NCBI RefSeq assembly: GCF_032854445.1
Contig: NC_088301.1
Span: forward strand, 47,611,116-47,675,115
Reading direction: 5' to 3'
Source of the DNA: Liolophura sinensis
Lineage: Eukaryota > Mollusca > Polyplacophora > Chitonida > Chitonidae
DNA length: 64,000 nucleotides
Shown here piece after piece: positions 39,966-49,697 of this stretch. Under the pieces are notes generated by a model. That model saw nothing but the letters and a program-made list of their open reading frames with translations. It had not been told where the DNA came from and searched no databases. Numbering within the stretch: the first letter of the stretch is position 1; each line of letters begins with the position of its first letter. A program made the translations under genes and the position numbers.

Positions 39966-40561
39966 TGGCCGATAACTCAACAACGTGAAGCATTCGTCAC
40001 TTAAGTTATCGGCCACCCCGGCCGAACACTGAAAGTCATAATCTAAATCACGTTTACGCTCGTATAATGATAGAAACAATCGTGACATTAGATTTTCAAG
40101 ATGCTGGACTTAAAGTTTTCTGGGCGGTATATATTGAGTTATCGGCCACCCGGCCGATAACTTATTCTTGCCTTATCTGAAGGCTAGTGTCTTGGCCACC
40201 CATATTTAAGATTTTAACCTGTAACAGCAACTAAAATTTGGAAGACAATGGTTAGAACTAACAGTAAACATACTTACATCAGGCGTATTTCCACAAAGAT
40301 TAGAAATCAAAATGTCCCGCTGGCACACACCTTTTCGTCTCAACAAGGCGGCGTTTGACGGTTTTCACTAAAATCTGAGGTTGACCATTTGGACGACTAG
40401 ACATGTGCGATGCGTCGTCTGCTTGTCACGAAACGAAAACGAGGCTAAGGGAGAAATCGTTATTTTTAGCTTTCGCTTTCGGAGTATGGACTTCGTGCAT
40501 TGTTTTCTTATTCTATGAGATTATAGTGGAGGTGGCCGATTACCGGGTGGCCGACAACCGG
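39966..40561. promoter_or_regulatory. Right subterminal GGCCGA motif cluster
   Basis: GGCCGA or its complement at 39968, 40009, 40020, 40142, 40152, 40534 and 40549, several as head-to-head pairs (TTATCGGCCACCCGGCCGATAA-like at 40139-40160). It lies upstream of the transposase start, so it could serve both transposition and self-regulation (inference). Confidence 0.5.
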
Positions 40562-40593
40562 ATATTTTTACCGATGCTCAACTGTTTTTCGTT

Positions 40594-43356
40594 TTGCTTT
40601 TCGTCGCATGGGCACTGGTTAGATTTGTGGTGGGTGAAATAATCAGTACGCCTATCAGACAACATGACCTTGAAGACAAGGAAACGGGGCAAGATGGATC
40701 TACAGCTGCACTAGAAGAAGGTGACATTTGCCTGGCCCCTAATTACGGCGAGATGTTCTTGGCAAAGATTATCAGCCTTTGCAGTAAGTGTAACGGTTGC
40801 ACTAAAGAAATTATGTTGAATCAAAATTGACTTAATTATATTTACGTACCGGTACCTACCACTTTTCAGAATGTATCACTTTCTCCAAATTAATGCAGAT
40901 CATGCAGTTTTAAAATTTGTGATATCCTTCAGAAGAAAAATATTTTAGCACTGTGTTAGAGTCACCGTGTTCAAGTACAAACGGCAGGGTGCCTGGAATT
41001 AAGGGCTGAGGGTAGCGCGTACATTTACCAAAGCAGTCATTATAATACTTTGTAACAGGACAACCTTAAAGTGATGTCAGCAAACACAAAGGCTATATCA
41101 ATAGCCAGTATGCCTTCATAGTTAGAATGTGCTGGCATGAGGAAATAAATTTAAGATTGCTAGATATGTATTCCACAGGTGACAAAGAAACTGTTCTGAA
41201 GGACGGAAATGTTCTCACAAAGGCAACTGAGAGAAGTAAGTACCCTAATTCTTCAACCTTTTCAACTGTCTATGCAAAGATATTTTAAACATTCTGAAAA
41301 TACTATTGTGTGTAGAGAAATAATTTACGCAGTTTTATGCAACTTGCATCATCAGTGACGCAAACAAATCATTTTTTCATCATTTTCGTAATAATTTTAT
41401 GCGTAGATTCCTCTGAAAAAAGTGCTTTAGTGGTCAAAAAGGTTGATCAGTAGCAAAAAGAAAAGAATGAACATTGCGACATGTATTTTCATAGACACTA
41501 CCAATGATAGATACTGCACACGATTTTCGGTTGGCTATAATGTACAATAAAATATGTTGATAACAATGATCATTGTCTATATGTACGCACCTTTTGCAGC
41601 AGTTATATAGATTTCCTAGATGAACTACAATGTAAGAGTTTTCCTAGGCTGGAAGAACATGTAATTTATACTTTCACTCTGTTAATGGTTTACAGTACAG
41701 ATGTCGAAAAAAGATGGAAATCTACTTTATTATATAAAAGCTGCTCATCTGTTTCCTTTTTTCATAATCAAAAAGGAAGAATTCTATAAATTCTAACATA
41801 AGGAATTAATATTACAGGTCACAGAAGCAATGCTTCAAAAGACAAGGTCATGCTGAAGACAGCTGAGAAAAGTAAGTGGCTGTGTGAATAATTTATGACA
41901 AATATATAGATGTATATAATGTAAAAAGATTTGGCTTATAAAACCTTTTATTATTTCACCAGCAAGTTTCTATGCCAATGCTACATTTTGTCTAGCCACT
42001 CTGCTTATAAAGGAACCGTCTGACAGAGAATTAAATTCGGACATTTAACATAAAATATGTTTCTAGAGACCGTTTTTCATTGGTCACATTTTTAGGTGGT
42101 TTTTTATTTTAATAAACACACAGCTACAATCTGCTCCCCACGGTCAGTGTGCTGTGGCAGTGTACATTAACACATATAATTAACAAATTAACATTGTCTT
42201 TACCGTTATATCCTAACTGTTCATGACATAATGGTAGAGACGCAGTCTTAAATTTTGAATTTTAGTTTTGCTCAAAAATATACAGAATCCTGCTTTGTTA
42301 GTTTGAGGTAAGCCTCTCAGCAAAACATACTATCAAAGGAAAACATTTTTCCCCACAACTTTTGAGAGTCTCAAAAAAAAAAAAAAAAAAAAAACTGGTT
42401 TTATCATTATTTATGCGTTTTCCTGAAGATAGCCCACATACATTGTGCTAACACAGGGTATACTGTATTTTGTAACACAAATACAACATGGTTAAAGCCC
42501 TTGTATATTGTCTATTTGGCAACCATTCTTTTTCTTAGAGGAGTCCGTACATACAGGCATTATTTCCTGAATCTCTAACATGTTTAAGATTGTGAATGTT
42601 TCTTAATGCTGTGGGTATTTCATTTGAATATTGGCAAACATACCATATCATTTATACTGAATGGTTTAAGGCATATACATACTAACTTTATGACACATGT
42701 AATTGGTATTGCATTGACATCATTCATACATTTGTTGCAGAAAAACTAAGAAGGGTCATAAACTGTTACTCCTGGATAATAAAACATCTCATGGACGGAT
42801 TTTTTTCTGTCCATGAGCTGTCAGTGACTGGGGGGTCGGGCGCCTGGGTGGATACACCTGTCTACAAGTCACTAAGATGTAAGTCTTTTTCTTGATTCAC
42901 ATTGGTTAAGTTTTAATATAATGGGGCATTCTGACTTAATGAATTCTTGGCTTCTCTTGAAATCAGACACTATTGTCGGTTACAAAGTTATTATTACACG
43001 TAGGTGCACAGGTTCACAAAAGTTTCACGCTGGTTTGATCAATTCAAGCTGACTATAACATACGTGTATTTCGTGCCATGTAATATTTTAAGAGCTTTCC
43101 AGCACACATGGGATTGTTTACTAGATCTGTTACGCATAAAGTTATGTTGGTATTTTTTAACTTGAAACATTATTGTTTAACTTGAAACTTGAATGAGCTT
43201 AAGGTAATAATACATATTTATATTGTTCATTCTTTCTTTTCAGTGTATGCAGAAGTAACACTCAAGATGGGCACGAGTACGTGCCTTCAACGTAGCCTGG
43301 AACGAAAAAATGTCACAGTGCAAGAAGGCTATAAAGAGATTTGCTTTGTTATCTGA
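40594..43356 (+). CDS. BEN-domain protein with N-terminal ALVRF-type domain (five exons, start uncertain)
   Basis: Exons by splice sites, all phase 1: to 40783, 41179-41235, 41818-41871, 42741-42878, 43244-43356; about 183 residues counted from 40594. Exon A encodes ALVRFVVGEIISTP and later MFLAKIISL, the small N-terminal module seen before BEN domains in many lophotrochozoan and cnidarian proteins (from memory). Exons D and E encode KHLMDGFFSVHELSVTGGSG and VYKSLRLYAEVTLK, matching the core pattern of a BEN domain (FTxEELAxSxxTG ... hydrophobic helix). BEN domains bind DNA and recruit chromatin factors. Exons B and C (57 and 54 bp) look like a duplicated pair. No in-frame ATG precedes ALVRF: the frame is open from 40519 inside the pogo end, and the family's usual Met-Trp reads Ala-Trp here. 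Candidate polyadenylation signal at 43455-43460. It may be a host gene or the accessory gene of the composite transposon. Confidence 0.65.
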
Positions 43357-43461
43357 TACTTTGACAAAGAGCAATTAGGAAATACCAGCATGATCTCCAA
43401 CATTGCTGCTTTAGCAGATATATTTGCTAATTGTTCTTTGTCAAACCATCGGATAATAAAG
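43344..43461. repeat. Long inverted repeat spanning the BEN-gene stop codon and poly(A) signal
   Basis: The left arm 43344-43378 and right arm 43427-43461 are inverted copies of about 35 bases, with 18 of 19 matching in the inner block (TTTGACAAAGAGCAATTAG versus its partner) and 12 of 16 in the outer block. The stop codon (43354-43356) lies in the left arm and AATAAA in the right. It could be a small MITE that supplied the gene's 3' end, or an RNA hairpin. Confidence 0.65.
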
Positions 43462-43508
43462 CTAGGCTCTTCATACAGCCTTCTTGCACTGTTGCCAGCA
43501 CTGCTATT

Positions 43509-43640
43509 AGATTTATTTATTTGGCAGATGTTTTGTACAGTTCTCAAGAATATTTCACTTACACGATGGCAGCCAGCATGAGTGGGAGGAAACCGGGCTG
43601 CCAGGAGGAAATCCACGACCATCCACAGGTTGCTAGCAGA
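43509..43640 (-). repeat. Truncated SINE copy
   Basis: Minus orientation: TTTATTTATTTGG tail side, CTCAAGAATATTTCACTTAC, GTGGGAGGAAACCGGGCTG, CACGACCATCCACAGGTTGC, stopping in AGCAGACC. It lacks the tRNA head. Inserted within the composite element, downstream of the BEN gene. Confidence 0.85.
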
Positions 43641-43651
43641 CCAATCTATTA

Positions 43652-43808
43652 CATTTATTTATTTGATTTGATTGGTGCTTTACGTCGTACTAAAGAATAT
43701 TTCACTTATATGACAGCAGCCAGTATTATGGTGGGAGGAAACCGAGCTGAGCCCGGGGGAAACCCACGACCATCCGCAGATTGCTGGAGGCCTTCCCATG
43801 TACGGTCG
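43652..43808 (-). repeat. Truncated SINE copy, adjacent and same direction
   Basis: TTTGATTTGATTGGTGCTTT, AAGAATATTTCACTTATATG, ATGGTGGGAGGAAACCGAGC and ACCATCCGCAGATTGCTGG, ending TTCCCATGTACGGTCGG. The tail abuts the previous copy, so one probably inserted next to the A-rich tail of the other. Confidence 0.85.
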
Positions 43809-43885
43809 GATAATATTATTGCATTGTACATCATGATTTATTCATGTAAATAAAAATTTTACAAGATCTATATCATGAATTCATA

Positions 43886-44118
43886 GGGAGTTCTGCAAGT
43901 TATTGGTATGAGTTTTTTGCAAGTTGTTGCCATGCAATTTATAAGCGAGGCATTTGCAAGTTATTTGCAAGTTGTTCATACAAGTTCATAATGAGTTATT
44001 GATGAGCTCTTGCCTCATTTGCATATGAAAATTCTCGCGAATAACTTGTAAAGAAGTTCTGAGTTAATAACAAGTTCTTAGCACGAGTTATTAGGTCTTT
44101 TTTTGTTTTGTTTGGGTA
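43886..44118 (-). repeat. Right edge of composite element: inverted ACAAGTT array and ACCCAAAC end
   Basis: Contains repeated GCAAGTTATT, GCAAGTTGTT and AACAAGTTCTTAG and ends GTTTTGTTTGGGTA. Read on the complement strand it parallels the left edge (32388 onward), including the block AAGAACTTG ... CTTTACAAGTT. Confidence 0.6.
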
Positions 44119-44124
44119 ACTGCT

Positions 44125-44861
44125 TAATATACAGTTCCGAAAATAGTAAACTAAATACCTACTCATATATTCACAAAATCACACTTCGTTTACATTTTAA
44201 AAGGGTAGTGACTTCTGTTTAAAAAAATGTTGGGAAACAGATAAAGTATATTGGCTTCTGAAACATGATTTGCATATACACATGTAGTGTCTAGGACAAA
44301 ACATCATGAGTCAATGCTGTCATGGATTACCTCCCTTTATATGTTCATACCACTTTTACAGTCATTGTTTGCTTATTTATCCTACCCACTCCCAGAAATT
44401 TCATGTTAGTGCATTTGCATTACAAAAGTATGCTGCTCTTGATTTCACTCCTTGATTTCCAGACTACATTTAAATAAAGCAAACCATATAAAGGTACATA
44501 AAGTAACTTTAATGGTAAACTCTACAGCTTTGTCAATAGATTTGCACTGTTATTCTGTAAATGTTTCATTAAATGTTTTTCATATGAATCTTTACAATTC
44601 TGTATGTAATGTAGCACGGCAAATGTCCAGTGTTTATCTCTCTTGGTTTTTCAGATATCAAACCATCTTTGGCACTGATTTTCATTCATATTTCATGAAA
44701 TGTAGCAGTTCTTCACCTCACAATGTTTCAAAAACCAAGGCATGGTGTTTTGAACAATTTATGAACTGTGTACAGACTTGTGCCTGTTTTGTACTGACCG
44801 AACATGAAGAACGAATAGCATACATGTAGGGGCCAATGCAAAATAACAGAAACATGGAACA
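44125..44861. other. Intergenic DNA, nothing recognised
   Basis: No exon or repeat recognised between the composite element and the next SINE. Confidence 0.4.
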
Positions 44862-44873
44862 CAACCATTACCA

Positions 44874-45074
44874 GGGGACCTCCGTGGCCGAGGTTGTTTG
44901 CATGCCAGCATAGAAGAATGACCCAGGAGGCTCTCAACAATCTGGTCATGCTGCCAACCTGCTGATGTGGGTTTCCTGCAGGCTCCATTCAGTTTAATTC
45001 CACCATAAGGCTGATTGTATAAGTGAAATATTGTTGAATACGGTGTAAAACACCAGTCAAATATATAAAATTAT
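44874..45074 (+). repeat. SINE copy with target-site duplication
   Basis: Starts GGGGACCTCCGTGGCCGAGG and ends AAACACCAGTCAAATATATA, with internal losses. CAACCATTACCA (44862-44873) and CAACCATCACCA (45075-45086) flank it: 11 of 12 match. Confidence 0.82.
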
Positions 45075-45086
45075 CAACCATCACCA

Positions 45087-48000
45087 TGTCTTTATTCTGA
45101 GAAATCATTTTCAGAAAATAACTTTTATTTGGGGAAAAAATACTTAAGAGGATATGAAACCATTTTTATAGAACTTGTGACTATGTGAATGTAAATTTTA
45201 TCCTTTCACTGATTGTACGCATTAATAATAAATATAGCTTCTAAAGCAGCGATGTCTGGGTGCAAGCTATTATTTTTGACCTTTGCAGCAGCACCTTATG
45301 GATTGGGATACAAACAATTAAAATGCATCATCAAGACATTGTATCTACACTATAGTATGTATGTGTAAATGTGCCAATTGTAGTAAGTGGGTCTGTGGAC
45401 GATTTTTGAAGGATGCAAGTCCTGTATTTTTTAACACAGTTCAAAGATTTTCAACATGCATACATTACATACCTGGCTCTTTTTATTCAATGATTTTCAG
45501 CTTTACCTCTGTAACAGTTTCTGTCACTTGCCCTGCAAATACTGAGAAAACTGCGCTTTTTCCATTTGCAATTTCCGACAGAATATAAAACCTAGTTTGA
45601 AAAACCAGATTCATGACCAGGATGTCAAACTACGTCAGGTGGCATGTTCAGAATCTTTCACCCGACATCAATTCAGCTGTATCAGCTGAAGCCTCCGGCT
45701 GCCATGTACATGTACAAACCTCTTCACATAAAGATACTCAAAGTGACATGAGGTGTATTTGTTTCCATTTCGATAGGACTTGAATTGTTCTAAAATCAAC
45801 GGAATACAATTTCTAAATATGTGTAATTCAGAAAAATTAACCACGTTTTGAATTTTCAGGTCCAAAATTCAAAATGACAAATGAGAGAAGGTCAGCAAAG
45901 TTTATAAAGCAAATACAGCTGATTAGCCCATACTGTCCATTTTCCCGGAGCAACTGAAAAAAAAAAATGATCTGATTTTTTAGATCTGGAGAAGTTGTTT
46001 TCAATTGCCATGATTTTCAAGGTCTTCAAGGCAGTGTATGAGATTAACCCTGACTGGCCAGCGAGAAAAAACATCACAACGACGAATACACTTTTAAAAT
46101 TTATTTCAGTCACTTTTCAAACAAATAAAAGGGTCATTCAGCTCGCAAATATCATATTAAAGTAGAATATCTTTACTGTGGTAAGAAAGTTTACAATATT
46201 TCAGATAAAACTATGGTCCACTTATATACACTGAATATCATGTAATCACCAACAAAACATCCAAACAGCAGGTGTGACATTGTAACTCAGCCAACTTTGT
46301 ATAAACTATGGAAAAATTCTCAGAGAAAAGGCAATGGTGTTGGTTCTAGATGCGGGTTCACATTACGCATCATGGAAAAATAGGTGCAGTCAACTATTAA
46401 TAACTCATTTATAGAACCTTCCTGTAGAAATAGGTGGTAAAAACTAGACCATCACGGGTGCTGTTGCTTGCATTAAGCCATCTTTGACTCGACATGTAAC
46501 CTAACTTCAATACATTTGTATAACCTGAGCACAAATATTGTTCAGCAACATGAAGTTTAAGAATACGCAAATTCAACATCACACAATTCTGTTCCAGCCA
46601 GCAGTACATGTGGCAATACTAATACCATGACAATTTTAACATTATACCATAGTTAAATAAAACACACTTCGTTCCAAAAATGCCACAGAATTGAAAATGA
46701 TTACAATTCCTGTGGATGAAACAAGAACTTATTTCTCCAGACTAAAAGCATGTGATTAATCTTAAAAGTATTTTGTGAAAAAAAAAAAAACTAAAAAAAC
46801 AAGGGGGGTTGGTTTTGTTAATTAATTAGGGTTTTATCGCAGAATGAAAAAAGAAATTACTGGTATTTTTTCTGGTTGCTGGATGGTTCTTGACAGATAC
46901 AGTCAGCAGCATATCACTAGTATCAACAAGAGCATGGCAGTGTGAGTGAAGATGGCATATGGCAAGGTGCTGGCAAAAGTGTAGAACAGTTTAATCCAGC
47001 AAGGAATGGTTCACTACATTGTATGTTAGCATAAAGAGTAACAGCATTACACTATGCAAATCAGGAGTGGTACAACAGAAAGATGGATTTGACATTAAAT
47101 TTGCATGTCAAAGACTTATACAGCATTATTTATAAAAAGGGAAACACATGTTACACAGTGTATCAAATGTGAACTACTATAAGTCACTATTAATTGCTAT
47201 CTGCAGCCTGCATTTCATCTTATCCTTATCTGGACTGAATAACATGAAGCACACTATAGTCAAGATTTCAGAATACTCTACTTAAACAATCATAACAACA
47301 ACCTGACTGAAATGGTCACAAAATGCATTTTAACAACATCAACAGAACTCTTTTAACATACAAAATTAAACAACAAATAATTTATCTACAGCTCTGGTAA
47401 TCTGATATACAGAAAACAGAATAATGTAATAATCATTGTCGTACTAGGCTTTAGACTGTACTAGTAGAGCTTTGAGTACCATGCAATTTATTTGAAAACA
47501 AAGAACAGAAAAATAAAAAAACATGTACAATTTGTTACAGTAACCTTGATGGATACTGGGTGTTGGTGCGTAAATCCAGGATATTCAGTACCCAGACATA
47601 TATCTCGGTCAAATGCTTATTGTGTCATGGATTTAACACTTTACCTGATGGCTCTGGGATGAACCTGTATTACTACCCTGGCATCTGTTACATCACACAC
47701 ACATATTTAATAGCATACTACACATGGCTTACAGAAGTATTTATAAACTAGCACTGGCTATCACTGTTCACCTATTAAACACATTTTCAGCGCTTTGCTT
47801 AAATGACTCCCTTCTCAAAGAATAAATCTTCAATTGATAGATAAACATGGAGACATGTATGTGTGATAATTATCATGGTTTATTAACCTTTTTCAGTAAT
47901 ATGTGGTATGTAGGATTGTCAGAAAAGGTATTACTTGTGACCACACATGACATGTTTAACCAGATTACTAGTAATGTGAAGCAAATGTTTGCAATTAATT

Positions 48001-49566
48001 CAAACCAGTGGAAGAATTCAAAGAGGAAGACACACAGGAAGGTATATTTCCCCTTATCTTGGCAAGGTGTCTATTTCAGCATACAAACATTATGACATAT
48101 AAAAAGGATTCCACTTGACAATCAGAAATTCTTCTGTGTGTCCAGTTATAACTAATTTAATTTAAACAGAATATAGCTTTCCGAATAAAAGTGTAGTAAA
48201 ATTAATCAAAATATCTGCATGTACTTTGATCTATTGTAATAAAATACAATTTTACTGCACTTAAAACAGCATAAGTCTTATTTTGGACATAGTTTGGAAT
48301 GTTACTAATTTATGACATAACATACTATTATATGTACATAAAAGTTACAAAATTAAAAAAAAAAACACAAAAACCTTCAAAATAAACATATCTGGACATC
48401 TACTATAAGTTTAACGATTAAAATTGCAAAAACATCAAATGAGTAAATTGTTTGAAAACTAAAGTCTGGAATATCTGCAATCTTATTGGCACATTTATGA
48501 AGATAATTTTCAACGCCAAAACGTAGAATACATATATAAGCAATATGAAGTTTAACAACAAACTTATGTTTTCTGGCAAAAAGAGATGTGGGGAAAAAAA
48601 ATACATGTGATTAGTGCCATTGCACATGTTGTTTTAGTATCTGCAAGGTTTTAGGGAATCACACTATCAACTGGTTGAAGGCCCTATGTTGATGCACACA
48701 CTGGTGCATATATTTATATACCAGAATGTTCAGTTCTCCAGACATTCACCTCTTGATTCAAAGTGGTATCAACATGTACACCCACCCTCGAACAAAGTCA
48801 AGTGCAACACTTTACTACAAGCTGTATTTGACATTACTTGTGTCCCATTTGGTATATACTTTTCACCAGGCATGCAAAATTTATAACGAAACTAAAGTGT
48901 TCTCATGTATGTTGTAACTACATCTCATGCAAAATTATACATTCCTGTCACCAGTAAATTGTCTCTTCTTGGCATGTCCTGTAATGTGGGTATTAGAAAT
49001 TCCTCTTATTAAACATGCATTGTTCATGTGAAAATAAGAGGCAAACATGACATAAATCCAAAGATCATGTCACCTGTAAATATTCTTCCAGTCACATTAT
49101 AACTTGTTTGGCCTCTTTTAAGTCATTATCACACAGTTGAGCAAACAACACTTACTTCAATTTCTGTTAGCATTTTTCTAATACTGAGAAGACTCAATCC
49201 ATAGTCAGAACCATGGTCTGTACAAAAGCTTTTGGACAGATCAAATAAAAAGATTACTGGAAAATTACCATCTCCTGACTTGATGTTAGACAAACTATTT
49301 AATGACTTTACATTAAAAATAAACACAAAACATCTGAACAAAAATGGCATCTGGATGTCCTTCATTATTTACTAAACAATTTGCCAGTGCAAACCATACA
49401 ACAATTTGTATCCACATCTAGACATGGAAATCAAACAGAGTTTATGGTTAATGTTAACATTAAAGCCATTAGCCAACTGCTCAAAACAGGTGGCATAAGT
49501 AGTGCCTTGTGGAGAAACCAAAGATAGAAAAAATAGAGGATTATTGGGTGCTGAATCCCGGTGTTC
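45087..49566. other. PRKAR2 3' side: probable long 3' UTR, then intergenic DNA
   Basis: Downstream of the minus-strand PRKAR2 stop codon. Several minus-strand AATAAA motifs occur but none can be chosen by eye. Small open frames have no family signature. No repeat of the families above was recognised. Confidence 0.35.
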
Positions 49567-49697
49567 TTATCGCAGGTCAGTAATGCTGGCTTTGTCTCCG
49601 AATACCTGTACAAGTTGTTCTTCATACTCGTCAATGTTTCGCTTCATGAGGTTCATACACGGGCCTAAAAGTCGCTCAAATGCTTGTACATCCAACA
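49567..49697 (-). CDS. PRKAR2: Last coding exon of PKA type II regulatory subunit
   Basis: cAMP-binding inhibitory subunit of protein kinase A. The exon follows a clear acceptor (TATTTTTCAG) and encodes [20 protein letters not shown], then [20 protein letters not shown], then LR and stop. Human PRKAR2A reads [20 protein letters not shown] and ISHYEEQLVKMFG at the same place, that is, the C-terminal helices closing cAMP-binding domain B. Type I subunits end differently (KRNIQQYNSF), so type II is the better call. It is entered in phase 1 (two bases before the first full codon). The rest of the gene must lie upstream on the minus strand; no second exon was recognised up to 64000, so this is a partial gene in the window. 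Confidence 0.9.

Larger units (their letters stand above)
36594..40561 (-). mobile_element. pogo-type DNA transposon (Tc1/mariner superfamily), nested
   Basis: Ends: CCGGTTATCGGCCACC at 36594-36609 and its inverted partner GGTGGCCGACAACCGG at 40546-40561 (15 of 16 match). Further GGCCGA/TCGGCC copies cluster inside both ends and none was seen in the coding middle. The element carries one transposase gene on the minus strand. A flanking TA duplication, expected for pogo, is not obvious, so the exact borders may be off by a few bases. It lies between the transposase relic and the BEN-domain gene, and so appears to have landed in the region between the composite element's two divergent genes. 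Confidence 0.75.
32388..44118. mobile_element. Candidate composite DNA transposon with BEN-domain gene and tnp2-like transposase relic
   Basis: Edges: ACTAACCCAAACAAAA reads inward from the left and TACCCAAACAAAACAAAA inward from the right (complement strand). Both continue into related sequence (left AAGAACTTGCTAAT, right AAGAACTTGTTATTA; both then CTTTACAAGTT) and into ACAAGTT-rich arrays. ACTGCT lies just outside both borders (32382-32387, 44119-44124), a possible 6-bp target-site duplication, although the edges differ by 2-3 bases. Contents: a decayed minus-strand transposase (33481-34630), an inserted pogo element (36594-40561), a plus-strand BEN-domain gene (40594-43356) and two SINEs. 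Without the pogo insertion it would be about 7.8 kb with two divergent genes. That the parts form one element is inference. Confidence 0.5.
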
